DNA of 64,000 nucleotides, from positions 182,681-246,680 of the forward strand of contig JAIVFJ010000097.1 of assembly GCA_025765615.1 (NCBI GenBank). The letters are read 5' to 3'. The notes below the pieces were generated by a model. It worked only from the letters and a program-made list of their open reading frames with translations. It ran no database searches and was not told the origin of the DNA. Both the position numbers and the translations under genes were made by a program. Numbering within the stretch: the first letter of the stretch is position 1; every line of letters starts with the position of its first letter. Source of the DNA: Zopfochytrium polystomum. Lineage: Eukaryota; Chytridiomycota; Chytridiomycetes; Chytridiales; Chytridiaceae. This document shows positions 22,187 to 32,307 of the stretch, one piece after another.

Positions 22187-24211
22187 TTAAGAACACGTCC
22201 AGCTGCCATCCGGCGCGCCCGGCGGCTCAACGTCCCGATACATCGGCACCCCGCCCAAGCACTCCGCCACCGTCACCATCGACAAATTCCGCCCGATCGC
22301 CCAATCGATGATAAACGGCACCATGTCGGACACCGTCAGCGCCTGCGTCCCGTGCTGCAGGAAAATATGTGGCGTCGCCGGGTCCGCGGCCTCGTATGTC
22401 GCCTTCTCGTTCGCCACGTCCGCCGCCGTGCTCACCGCGGCGCCCCCCGACGTCTCCTGCGGCGTCTCGTCCCACAGCACAAAGTGCGTGTACCCCGCCG
22501 CCCCGACAATGTCCGCCGACGTCCGGTTGTACGCCCCCAGCGGCGGCCGGAAAAACAAAGGCCGCGCCCCCGTGATGTTCTTGATCGCGTCGTCCAGCCG
22601 GCTCATCTCGCTCCGCAGAGCCGCCTCCGTGAGCGTCGTGATGTTCGGGTGCGACCACGTGTGCGCTGCGATCTGGTGCCCAGCCGCGTACGCCGCCAAA
22701 ACGTCGGCCGCGTGGTCGTAGATGCACCCGCGGTTTTGGCCGTTCAGGAAGAAGGTCGTGCGGCCGCCCGCGGCGGTGAAGGCGTCGGCGATCGTCGACA
22801 TGGTCGTGTAGGGCCCGTCGTCAAAGGTGATGGCGACGGTCCCGGGGACTGTGCAGCTGTAGACGACGGCGATGTTGCTGTCTTGGGGGAGTCCGGTGCA
22901 ATCGCCGTATTGCGGGTTGCAGCCGGAGGAGAGGTCGCAGTTGAAGGCGGAGCTACCGCAGTAGCCGTACTGACTGCAGCAAAGGCCCTTTTTGAATGGG
23001 TTAATGACTCGTCAGATTCTGCAGCCGTGCAACGAAAAAAAAGAAAGAAAAAGAATAAAAGAAAGGATCCTTACCAGCGGACAAAGTCCGAACGCTTGAC
23101 CGCATTCACCAGTCGTCGAGACAAAAGTGGGTAACGGGTCAGCAGCAGTCGATGAAGTCGACGACGTCAAAGTTGTGGCCGCCTCGGATGATTCCGTCAG
23201 AGTCGAAGACGAAACAGCCGGCTCGGATGATTCAGTAAGAGTCGCAGACGAAACAGGAGGCTCGGATGATTCGGTCACAGTCTTTGATGGACCCGTTTCC
23301 AAACCGGCACCCCCAGAATTCGAAGCGCTGCCGGCGGTGGTGGAAGTCGCGTTCCCGCACTGGCCAAAGCCAGACTGACAGCCCACTCCACAGAAGTCCT
23401 CCGTCTGCCCGCAATAGCCGTACGCTGAGCAGCAGAATCCTGGATAGCAGCTCCAGTTGTTGCTCCCCCCGCAGGAACCGTCGTCCGAGTAGATCGTGGC
23501 GTCCCGACTCGAGGTGGACGAAGAAGAAGCAGATGATGATGACGTCGATGTTGGGGACGGTTGGGAATCGGTCGACGGAGACGGAGGGGGTGTGGTCGTC
23601 GTGCCGCCGTCGCTGGTCGTTCCGTTCCCACACCGACCAAAGTTCGATTGGCAGCCGGCACCGCAAAAGTCGTCGGTCTGTCCGCAAAAGCCGTACTCTG
23701 AGCAGCAGAAGCCAGGGTAGCAGCTGAGGCCGTTTCCATCGCCGCACGATCCGTCGTCTGTGTAGGATGATGGGAGGATGGTCGATGAGGTCGTTGGTCC
23801 CGATGACGATGATGTTGATGGGTCGGTGGAGTCGGTTGATGTGGTCGGGGCAGAGTCCCTCCGATCCCGGCGGTGTCGGCGATCGGGGGGGAGGATGTCG
23901 ACGATGTTGCGGCTTTGGCGGTGGCTGCCGCTGCTTCTGCTGCTGCGGCGCGAGAGCAGCCACCCACCATTGTGGTGGCGCTGGTGCATGAGCAGGGGTG
24001 TTGCGGGCGGCGGCAATAGTAGTCCCCCCAATGCGGCGGCAGCGGCGGCGGCCAGTGGCAGCGGCGGGATGCCCGCTTCGTCGGCCGCGGTAGCAGCAGC
24101 AGCAGTAGTAGCAGCTACTATCGCGGCCTGTGCCAAGACCGTCGACGACGACGACGACGCGAGAAGGGCGACGAAGACGACGGCGGCGGCGGCAAGGAGG
24201 AGATACCGCAT
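22187..24211 (-). CDS. Chitin deacetylase (CE4) with three CBM18 modules, second copy
   Basis: Exons 24211-23075 and 22987-22187 give 645 residues. The N-terminus MRYLLLAAAAVVFVALLASS is a signal peptide. A long Ala/Ser/Arg-rich spacer precedes CBM18 modules one (CCSEYGFCGQTDDFCGAGC) and two (CCSAYGYCGQTEDFCGVGC). A repetitive linker with units SSEPPVSSATLTE follows, then module three, split by the intron exactly as in the neighbouring gene. The deacetylase domain shows TFDDGPYT, HTWSH, RPPLGAYN, LWDETP and IFLQH, so the Asp and His-pair ligands are present. The linker repeats and the longer spacer account for the size difference from its partner. Three CBM18 units and Ser/Thr-rich, probably O-mannosylated, linkers suggest tight binding to the wall or to a chitinous substrate. 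Confidence 0.9.
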
Positions 24212-24214
24212 TTG

Positions 24215-24245
<31 letters not shown>

Positions 24246-24636
24246 TATGCAAGAGAAAAGAAAGAAAGAAAAAAGAAAGACAAAAAAAAAAAAAAAGCAA
24301 GATACTGAACGCGCCAAGAAATTTTTGTACCAGTCACGCAATGTTTGTCTCTCCTTCTTGGCACAACGGGAGCCCACCAACAACTCCAACAGCCCTGCTC
24401 GCCTTCTCTCCTTCTTACTCGCCTTCCTTGGTCTCGCCTTAGTCTCGTCCAGTCTCGTCCAGTCTCGAGTAACCTGGCCTTGGTTCGGGCGGGACTGACA
24501 ACTCTCCAACGCACCCAGACCACCCACCCACCCACTCACCCGCCACTGCCACCACTCCCGCCCGCCACTATAATGGCCTAGCGGCTGCGTTTGCTCCCAG
24601 CCGAGTAACGCGCTGCGCTGTGTGTGTGCGCTGTGA

Positions 24637-24683
<47 letters not shown>

Positions 24684-25324
24684 CGTGTATTTTGCGCTGC
24701 ACTGAACGTAGGCTGTTTCACTCGCTTGTCGACCCACGCCAGTCCTTCCTTGACACGCCGTTGGCTTTGCTGGTGCCAGCGCGTTCCACTTCGAGGCTCA
24801 TTTCTGCGCAAACCGCCCGCGCCAACAACATCGTCAAGTAAGAGAGGAGAGAGATAGAGAGGCCGTCATGGTGTTGGAACAGATCGTTGCCACTGACGAC
24901 ATTGATGCGCGTATGCAAGTGTCACGATGGAAGAATCGTCATGCCCACCGCTGCTGACCATACCAGCCACTGCTCTTTGGTGTCGCTGACGAGGCAGCAG
25001 CTGTGGCTGGGGTAGTGTGCCGCGAGGGGATGAATCAATTGTGGTCCTCTCAATTCAAACCCTACCCCACCCAATTTTGTCCTCTTTCGTTACGAAAATC
25101 GTCGGGGACGGTGCGGCCTAACTGTCGGTCCATGCATGCATGTCCGAGAGAACCTAAAAGCCGACTTCCATTGGGCAAGAGACTGGTAATCTTCCCTGTT
25201 GAAACGGGGGGGGTTGAATGGAGAATGCATTCATCCCCCTCCCCCACCAACCATCTTGTCGAGGAAAACGCATGTTGCTCTCCTTGAGTTCTCGCCTCCT
25301 TCACCAGTCCCGCCTCGCCATCAC
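24212..25324. other. Intergenic with (ATA)n and (GT)n tracts
   Basis: An (ATA)n-type tract of about nine units lies at 24215-24242, just upstream of the deacetylase start. A (GT)n tract lies at 24641-24688. No gene is supported. The right end holds the promoter of the peptide gene. Confidence 0.6.
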
Positions 25325-25331
25325 TATAAAG
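25325..25331 (+). promoter_or_regulatory. TATA box of the peptide-precursor gene
   Basis: TATAAAG stands about 100 bases before the ATG at 25430 and is the only TATA-like motif in the near upstream region. A comparable TATAAAAA precedes the Cys-rich peptide gene at 32213. Confidence 0.5.
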
Positions 25332-25429
25332 CTAAGACCAGTCGCAGAAACAACATCACCCCATTCAATTCATACAACCGACTCTTCTGCCCTTCACATT
25401 AAGATAAGAAGAAAAAACCGCAAGGAAAA

Positions 25430-25812
25430 ATGAAGTTCACCCTCTCGACCGCTTTCGTCGTCCTCGCCGTCGCCCTCCCGGGTGTCGCCGCCGCTCCTGC
25501 CGCGGCTGTCGGTGAGGTCTTTTTCCGCCGGCTCTTTTCCCACGGTTTGCTTGATCCCGTCGAATCATCGAATACAGTCCTCCTTCTTCACGGCTGCTCC
25601 CCTTCGTATTCGCTCGTCCCGTATCCTTTCGCTACATTCTGACCACAAAAGTTCACTTCCTCTTTTAACCTTTTCCCTTGAATTCAGTTCCCGACGTCGC
25701 CGCCCCGGCTGCCGCCGCCGACGCCCCGGCTCCGGTCCTCGCCAAGCGCGACCCCTTGCCCGCGCCGTGGTGCTGGTTCTCGCAGCAGACCAACTGCAAG
25801 CAGATCGGCTGA
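25430..25812 (+). CDS. Secreted peptide precursor, alpha-type pheromone-like
   Basis: Two exons, 25430-25511 and 25688-25812, join in phase to give 68 residues. The order is a signal peptide (MKFTLSTAFVVLAVALPGVA), an Ala/Pro-rich propeptide, a Lys-Arg site at residues 47-48 that fits Kex2 cleavage, and a 20-residue C-terminal peptide that starts DPLPAP and has the core WCWFSQQTNC before KQIG. In ascomycetes, alpha-type mating pheromones are made this way and many have a W-C-x(3-4)-G-Q-x-C core; here the Trp-Cys, the Gln and the second Cys are present but the Gly is not. Leading Xaa-Pro and Xaa-Ala pairs (DPLPAP) could be trimmed by a Ste13-like dipeptidyl peptidase. Only one peptide copy is present, whereas yeast-type precursors often carry several. 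A second, damaged copy lies at 41902-42190. Another kind of secreted disulfide peptide remains possible. Confidence 0.75.
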
Positions 25813-26390
25813 GGGGGACGCGGGCTCTCTTTTTTTCGAAAAACTCACCCCTTCCTCTTGCTCTTTTGTTGTGTGGTTTTTTGTTTTTTTTTTTTTCGGT
25901 TGCAACCTTGTGCGATGGTTTTTGGAGTCGATTCGGAATAAAAGCAACGAATCCCACAATCTTTTGCGTTGCCTTGATTCTTGATATTCAGAAGAGGGTT
26001 GGTAGTTGTCCAGAAGCACGGGGCAACAGTCATCTTCCATTGGAACAGGAGGAGGCCTCAGAGCAAGTTTAGCCGGGGCACTTGGTCTATTCGCGCAAAA
26101 ACGCGGGTTATCTGATTCCTGCTGCTTGTCGCCCCTGGATTTGATTCGATTTCGCATAGTGGAGGTTGGTTTGGAGTTGCCTCCTTGCACCCACTCATGA
26201 ATGCGTGAATACGTGAGCGATTGCTATTCATTCCGATCGAGTGCGGCTCAGCCGGCTGCTCGTGTCCGATTTCCGCCGGGTTTCGGCTTGTGTGAGGCAG
26301 ACAGCCCGCTCAAAAAAAAAAAAAAAAAATGCACAATCCTATGTTCACAATAAATATATACAGGCTCTCGGAAACCACAGCAGAGCAATT
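25813..26390. other. 3' region of the peptide gene and spacer
   Basis: The first roughly 250 bases are homologous to the region downstream of the second peptide gene copy (41650-41900, reverse), including the blocks ATAAAAGCAACGAATC and CTTGATATTCAGAAGAG, so it is probably 3' UTR. No further gene is seen. Confidence 0.5.
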
Positions 26391-27091
26391 ATGAAGCAGA
26401 GGACGGCGACTGCGAGAGCGGCGGTGGTGGCTCGGCAGCTCGGGCTGCCGCCGCCGCTGAAGCGGCTCTGCCTCTGCCACGCCGTCTGCCTGCTCGTCCT
26501 TGCGGCGGCTCTCCTCCTCGCGGCAAACTCCCTGGCGGCCGCCGCAATCGTCGTCGGCGAGCGAGTCCGCCGCCGCGGCGACCCTCCGCGAACCGCACTG
26601 CCTGCTGATGCTGCTGCTGCTGCGGCGGCGGCGCTGGACACCTCCCTTCATCGCCGCATCTTCCAAAGTGCATCCAGTGAGGAGTTTGCGCCGACACCAT
26701 CCTCACCCTCTTCCCCACCACCCAAAACGATCCGACAGAGCCTGAAACCTATTTCTTCCGTGCACACACTCCTATCCCACCACAACGCAAAAAAGTCCCC
26801 GCAGCCCTCGACCGACCCCGCCCGCCCCACCTGACCCGCCGCGGCAACGCGTTCTCGGGCCCAAAGCCGAAACTAAAGTCCGCCCTCAAGCAACCGGGCG
26901 CGCCGCCGAAACGGGACAAGCCGCCCAAAGTCTCGTTCGACGCGAACCCGCCTGTGGTCCACAGCCCGCCGATTTCCGACGCGGAGATCGCTCAGCGGAG
27001 AAAGCACTGGAGCGGCGTCAAGACGCTTATGGAGGTCAACAGGCAGCTGTACAGGCTGGAGCAGGGCCTGCCGGTCGACAGGGGAAATTGA
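26391..27091 (+). CDS. Anchored or secreted protein with SALK and KVSF motifs, paralogue A
   Basis: Exons 26391-26676 and 26805-27091 (phase 1) give 190 residues. A basic, Ala-rich start leads into a membrane segment (LVLAAALLLAANSLAAAAIV). After a spacer come HLTRRGN, LKSALKQPG, PPKVSFDANPPV and a Trp-containing charged helix (AEIAQRRKHWSGVKTLMEV). The neighbour at 27760 shares the layout: same intron phase, LTRR, KSALKKPG and RVRFD. The paired S-[IA]-L-K and [KR]-V-x-F motifs recall docking sites for protein phosphatase 1, but that would need a cytosolic C-terminus, so it is only an idea. No family is recognised. Confidence 0.7.
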
Positions 27092-27759
27092 AACTGAAGG
27101 GGGCGGAGAGGGGGGTTTATCTAACTTTTGTGTGGTGAGGGGGTTTCAAATGTCGCGCGACTAGCGGGGACGCGATATACCATATACATCTTTCTCACCT
27201 CTAACCCTCTCACGCTTCCTTACTTGCCCCCCCCCCCACGGCGCAATTGGGGAAGCGACCAGGAATTATTCCCCCACGTAGCGTGTGCCCCCCCTGAAAT
27301 CCGTTTCTCCCCTTCCTTCAGCTCCGCGTGTCTTCGGCACTGGTGCCGCTGCCCCCGTCCGCCATCCGCCGGGTTGGGATTCCTCGCTGGCTCAGCCAGA
27401 AATAGACTGCAGCCAAACTCTCAGCCGCATTTAAATACTGCATGTAATATTAAAGAAGAGAAACAGAGGGGAGACAGAGAGAGGGAGAGAGGGAGAGAGT
27501 GAGAGTGAGTGAGAGAGAGAGAGAGAGAGAGCGGGGGCGGAGTCTGGGATCGATGGAAATGTTGGCCGTTACTTCGCTTCCTTCCTTTTGGCTTGCGTAT
27601 TTTGTGTCGCCCCGAAAGTGTTTTTCCTCAAAGTCCGACCTCCACCGGCACGAGGCCGGAGGGGCTAAGCAAATTTTTTTAAAGACCAGACACTCGAGAG
27701 AGAACAAAACAAAACAAAAGAGGGGAAAAAAAAAAAAAAAAAAGGCACTCGCACCCATA
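27092..27759. other. Intergenic, (GA)-rich
   Basis: Contains an imperfect (GA)n tract at about 27474-27532 and an A run before the next gene start. No gene is supported. Confidence 0.5.
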
Positions 27760-28398
27760 ATGGCTCCCACCCACAGTCCCGCCGCCGCCGGCTTGCTCCG
27801 GAGGACGCTGCTCGCCGTCTTGGCGGCGGCCGCCGCCGCCGTCCTTCTCGCATTCACCGTCTTATCCGCCGCGCCGGTCGCGGCCGCAGCAGCAGCCCTA
27901 CCCGTCTCGGTTCTGACGCGCAGAGCCGCCGCAGCTGCAGCTGTCCACCACCGCTCTGACACTTTGCGTAAGTTCCCAGCGAGGAGGCCCGACCAACCGG
28001 CACCTCTAACCTCATTCCCCTCCCCGCCTTCCCCCGTCTCTTCAGTCCTTGGACAAGTCGCCCGCCACCCTCCTCTGACCCGCCGCGCCGACAACCACGC
28101 CACCGCGCCGCTAAAATCCGCCCTCAAGAAACCCGGCGGCTCCTCGGCCGGGTCCAGCTCCGCCTCCTCCTCCTCCCAAAAACCCGCGCAGCGCGTCCGC
28201 TTCGACAAGGAGAAGAACAACCAGTACTTTGAAAACTCGAAAACCGAAGAGGAGCTCAAGATGCAGCAAAAACAGACCAAAAAGGTCGATAGCCGCATGA
28301 AGTACGGGATGCTCGCCGTCGCGTTCGACTCGTTCAGAAAGAACCCAAAGTACACGTCGGAAGTCACGGCGCAGCCGCCGCACCAGCCTTTGCATTGA
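27760..28398 (+). CDS. Anchored or secreted protein with SALK and RVRF motifs, paralogue B
   Basis: Exons 27760-27967 and 28046-28398 (phase 1, GTAAGT donor) give 186 residues. A signal or anchor segment (LLAVLAAAAAAVLLAFTVLS) is followed by PPLTRRADNHATAPLKSALK, a Ser-rich run, QRVRFDKEKNNQYFENSK and a charged coiled-coil-like region (EEELKMQQKQTKKVDSRMK). It shares LTRR, KSALKxPG and [KR]VxFD with the gene just upstream, so the two are diverged tandem duplicates. LTRR could be a dibasic processing site in the secretory pathway. Function unknown. Confidence 0.7.
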   Translation: MAPTHSPAAAGLLRRTLLAVLAAAAAAVLLAFTVLSAAPVAAAAAALPVSVLTRRAAAAAAVHHRSDTLRKFPARRPDQPAPLTSFPSPPSPVSSVLGQVARHPPLTRRADNHATAPLKSALKKPGGSSAGSSSASSSSQKPAQRVRFDKEKNNQYFENSKTEEELKMQQKQTKKVDSRMKYGMLAVAFDSFRKNPKYTSEVTAQPPHQPLH

Positions 28399-29047
28399 TT
28401 TGGGTGGGAATCCACACACCCACGCCTTCCTTTCCCGCTTCCCCTGTGTTGCGTTGTGAACGTTGTTCTCCTTTTGTTTTTTTTTTTCTTTTTTTTCTTT
28501 GCGTGTTCTACTTTGGTTTCCTTCGCTGCTTCAGGTAGTACTGTTTCAATCTTTATCGGACAGAGAATCACACGAAAGACGATTCATTTGATCTCCGAGG
28601 TCTTCAACGTTGCAAAAATCATGGAGTTACTGCGCGTTTTGTTTTGGGTGTTTCCACTTCAGATGAAAGAAAAAGAAAAAAAAAACGCGAAAATGGCTTT
28701 TGCAAGGAGAGCTTGTCCGATGGAGAAGCCCCATTCTGTTGTGGAGGGTTGGGGGGGTCGGAAACTTTCATCGCCAAAGTACATCTAAATGGGGGGTGGG
28801 AAGGGGAAGGGGAGGTTCGGGATGGGTCGCTTTTGCAAGAGAGAGAGAGAGAGGCAAAAGAATCCGATTGAAACGAGCGGGGTATTGCAAGGAACACGCA
28901 ATAAACACGTATAACTGGGATGAATAATGACTGATGGAGAACAGGATAGGTCGCTTCGTGCGGGCACCTGCGCGGAAGGCCAAGACGGGGCGATGGGCAC
29001 GCTGGGAGAGCCGTGGTGGGATGTGCAGGCGCGCGCGCGCGAACACC
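28399..29047. other. Intergenic
   Basis: T-rich and A-rich runs with short low-complexity stretches. No gene is supported. Confidence 0.4.
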
Positions 29048-29109
29048 TCATGCGAGGCGGAACCATCCGTTGGCGACGATGAGCGTCGGCGGCTTCGCCG
29101 TCGATCCGG

Positions 29110-29145
<36 letters not shown>

Positions 29146-29347
29146 TCACGGCGGTGGACGATCGCGGCGACGGCGGCGGCGGCGGTTGTTTTGCGTCCGC
29201 CGACGGCTGCTGTTGGTGCTGATGCTGATGCTGATGCTGATGCTGCTGCTGCGGCTTGAGATCGGTCGTTGAGGCCGTCGCTGGCTGCAGCGGCAGCAGC
29301 GGGGACGCCGTGAAGACCATGACGGACGGGGCGCCGTAGAAGAACAT
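29048..29347 (-). CDS. Possible His/Gln-rich small protein
   Basis: The ATG at 29347 opens a 99-codon frame: MFFYGAPSVMVFTASPLLPL, then alternating Gln/His, a Pro run, an 11-residue Gln run encoded by a CAG repeat, and TLIVANGWFRLA. The start resembles the segment RIFIYQAPTLMVLVLL encoded at about 40100 on the minus strand, so it may be an exon of a larger membrane protein. Low-complexity content lowers confidence. Confidence 0.3.
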
Positions 29348-29877
29348 GTGGAGGGTGTGTGTGTTTGTGTGTGTGGGGAAGGAGGGTTGCTGACTTTGCC
29401 GAACGAGGTCAAGCCAATGGAAGAAAAAAAGTAAATAAATGGGAATTGTCTGCCTCAGGCTCCCACCACACACACCGAAAGTCCCCCTTGTCACGACAAC
29501 CCGGCCGGACTGGTTTTGTCCGAGCAGCAGACGACCAACGCATTATGTTTTCAAACAATTGTTGACGTGGGTGAATCTTTTAATCTTTTCCTTTTTTCCC
29601 CCCGCCTTTTCCTTTTTTTGTCTTTTTTTTTCCTTTTTTTTTTCTCTGTCCCCACTGAGCAGCAACAAGGTCCAAAGAAAGGAAGAGAAAAATAAAATTT
29701 TTTTTTTTTGTTTTTTCGATGCTCACTCAGCTGGTGGTTGAGATGACAACGATTGTGATGACGTGGAGCTGTGTGGTATTATTGTTACCTTCCAGTTTAG
29801 GAAACGCCTGTCTCTCCACCGCAAAAAAGGAAAAACGAAAGAAAAATAGAAAGCGCAAAAGAACCAAATAAGTAAGT
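29348..29877. other. Intergenic, T-rich
   Basis: Polypyrimidine runs (29590-29650) and a T run at 29699-29710. This is the probable promoter region of the 29878 gene. Confidence 0.4.
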
Positions 29878-31323
29878 ATGCACCTGGACTACCCGCCGCC
29901 GCCGACCGAGCCCGCCGACGGGGGCGCCGCCGGAGCCGCCGCCGCTCCGGCGCCCTCCTCCTTCTCGCCGCTGACGGCATCAACGACGACTTCCCCGTTA
30001 GCGTCAGCGTCCTACGCCCCCGAGGCCCCCTCGCACTACTCGTACGCCATGACCGCCACCACCACCTCCTCAGCCTCCTCCTCAGCAGCAGCAGCAGCAG
30101 CAGCATTAGTTCAAAACTCCTCCTCCTCCTCCGCGACGGCTCCCCCCGAAAGCGCCGCGTCCTTGTCCGTCAAGGGCCTCGACTACCCGCTGTCGTCGTC
30201 GTACGCCCCCTCCACTTCTGCGTCCGGCAGACCGCTTTCCCAGTCTCTGTCGTACAACCCGTCCCAAAAAACCAACTCGGCCACCTTGGCCGCAGCGGGC
30301 GCAGCCGGCTTTTACACCTTTCCCGACGCCGAGGGCGGAAACAAGTTTGCGGGCGCGAGCGAAGGCAAAAACAACAGCAAGAGGGGTGCGTGTTTGCTGT
30401 GCGTCCATTGACCTACTGACCCCCCTTGATCAGGGCTCTCTCGGACGTGGCTGATCGCCATCATCGCCGCCGCGATCGTCCTCGCCGCCATCATCATCGG
30501 CGTCGCCGTGGCCGTCAGCAACTCGAACAAGTCGACGAGCCCGCAGGTCGCAACCGTCACCACCAACCTCGGCGTCCAGTCGACCCTCTCCTCCTCCTCT
30601 GCCGCCGCATCGTCCCGCCCCAGCGCCGCGTCCTCCCAAGCCTCGTCCGCCTCGTCGTCGGCGTCGTCGTCCGGGTCCGCCGGCGCCGCGAACACTCAGA
30701 TCCCCGGCGACACGGCGACCCAACAGAACACGGCCCAACCCACCACCGCCCAGCAGCAGCAAACGACCCAGCAACCGCCGCCGCCGCCGCAGCCCACTAC
30801 CACGGCCCAGGCGCAGCCGACCACGACCGCCCAGCCGCCCCCGCCCGCCCAGAAGAAGTTCCAGATCCGACACCAGGGCACAAACGACTGCATCTCAGGC
30901 TCGACCTACGCCGCTTGCGAAAGCAACCCCGGCTCGTCGAGCCCGCAGGTCTATATCGAGGACGGGCAGCTGTGGAAGCAGCAGACGTCTGGAGCGTGCT
31001 TGACGCTGTTTGACTTTGTAAGTGGACGTTTCCTTATATTTTACCCTTCTCTCGCTCTCTCTCTCTCTTTTTTTTCTATTTTTTCTATGGCTTTTTGTTG
31101 GTTTTGTCCGGACGTTTTGGGTTGCGGCTAACTAACTTGAAAAAAATACCTTTTGCGGGTACAGAGCCTGTCGCTGACTTCCTGCGATTCTCGGAACGGC
31201 TTTGAGAACATTTCGGTGATCAACGGTCAGATTCAAGCATTTATGGAGTGCTTGAAAGGAGATCTTTCGATAATCGGCAACACGAACTGCGGCTTGTTTG
31301 AGCAGTTGATCGTGTCGTCGTGA
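29878..31323 (+). CDS. Single-pass membrane protein with Cys-containing C-terminal domain, paralogue A
   Basis: Exons 29878-30385, 30434-31017 and 31165-31323 join in phase to give 416 residues. There is no N-terminal signal peptide. About 180 residues of Ser/Ala/Tyr/Pro-rich sequence precede one membrane helix (TWLIAIIAAAIVLAAIIIGV). Next come a Ser/Gln/Pro-rich stalk (QPTTAQ, PPPPPQPTTTAQ) and a compact C-terminal domain: KKFQIRHQGTNDCISGSTYA, QVYIEDGQLWKQQTSGACL and a last exon with three Cys. Spacing and the repeated NC-x(2)-G / W-x(6-8)-CL pattern suggest a beta-trefoil (ricin-B-like) lectin fold, by inference. The layout suggests a type II surface protein with a glycosylated stalk. A diverged partner with the same exon phases lies at 33381-34583. 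Confidence 0.75.
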
Positions 31324-31928
31324 TGTACGCTTATTGGCGGGAAAAGGGTCTTTTAATGATCACAAATAGAACGACAGCGACGGTTTCATGCGATGAAAGA
31401 GGTGTTTTGCGGGACGAAAGAGAATGTGCAGGGGGGTCCACACATTCATGGCGGTGCGGATAGGAAGGTTCAACTTTCTTTCAGTAATTCAGAACCAGGA
31501 AAACTCCACGGTGAAACGGGCTCCAAGTCTCTCTCTCTCTCTCTCTCTCTCTACCTCTTTCTTCTCCCGCCCAACATCCTTTCAATAGCAAGCGCAGGGA
31601 GAAAGAAAACATCCTTCTATTTCCTTTGATTCACAGCCGCCGCAACGGACGCTTTCACAAGGGGGCGTGGGAGGTGAACTGAAAATAAACGATCACTTCA
31701 AAAACTCTCGGGGCGGACGAACTTCGTCTTGTAAGCCGCCTAAAGAAGATAGGGGCCGAAGAATTTGCCAAAAAAAAAAGATGTCGAGGTAAGAGAACGA
31801 GGGGTGAAGCATTTGGGAAAGGAGGCTCTTATCGAGCCAGGGTGGAAAGGGACTGGAGGGACGAGGGAGGATGACGGAAGGAGGCGCACACACACACGCA
31901 CACACACACACACACACACACACCTTTT
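31324..31928. other. Intergenic
   Basis: A short (CT)n tract at 31527-31552 and a (CA)n tract at 31890-31923. No gene is supported. Confidence 0.5.
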
Positions 31929-32213
31929 TTAGCTGCTGCAGCACGTCACGGACAGGGTGGTGCACTTGGGCGGCCCGGTGTCGGCGACGTAGCAGCAGCA
32001 TCGGCCGCCTGGTTGTGCGGGAGAGGGAGTGAATGTTTGGTGACGAGAGAGGGAGAAAAGGTTTTCGTAAGCCCAAACGTAGGGGTCCGTTCACAGCTCT
32101 GAAAGCAAATCACCGGAACCACCGCCAGGAAAAGCCAGGGCCGCGGCGGTCGTGGTGCGGGCGGTGAACGCGACGAGGAAAACGGCGAGAAGGAGGGTGA
32201 GCTTGCTGGCCAT
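31929..32213 (-). CDS. 59-residue Cys-rich secreted peptide
   Basis: Exons 32213-32114 and 32008-31929 join in phase 1 (GTGATT donor, ACCAG acceptor). The product has a signal peptide (MASKLTLLLAVFLVAFTA) and a short linker ending FPGGGSGG. Next is RCCCYVADTGPPKC and then LSVTCCSS, giving six Cys in about 23 residues in a CCC-C-CC arrangement. Such a size and Cys density fit a disulfide-stabilised secreted peptide such as an antimicrobial or effector-like protein, but no known family is recognised. A TATA box lies about 90 bases upstream. It sits between two paralogous membrane-protein genes on the other strand. Confidence 0.7.
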
Positions 32214-32299
32214 TTTGTTTTTTTTTTTTTTTTGTTTGTTTTGTTTTTTTTTTCTTCTAGCCTGGTGAGGAATGGTGATGGACGATGGGCCTATCGAGC

Positions 32300-32307
32300 T
32301 TTTTATA
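32300..32307 (-). promoter_or_regulatory. TATA box of the Cys-rich peptide gene
   Basis: On the minus strand TATAAAAA lies about 90 bases before the ATG at 32213, at much the same distance as the TATA box of the 25430 peptide gene. Confidence 0.5.

Noticed and set aside
29100..29260. CTG/CAG repeats as a possible CRISPR-like or regulatory array
   Set aside because: Simple trinucleotide and hexanucleotide expansions, with no repeat-spacer structure; the organism is eukaryotic.
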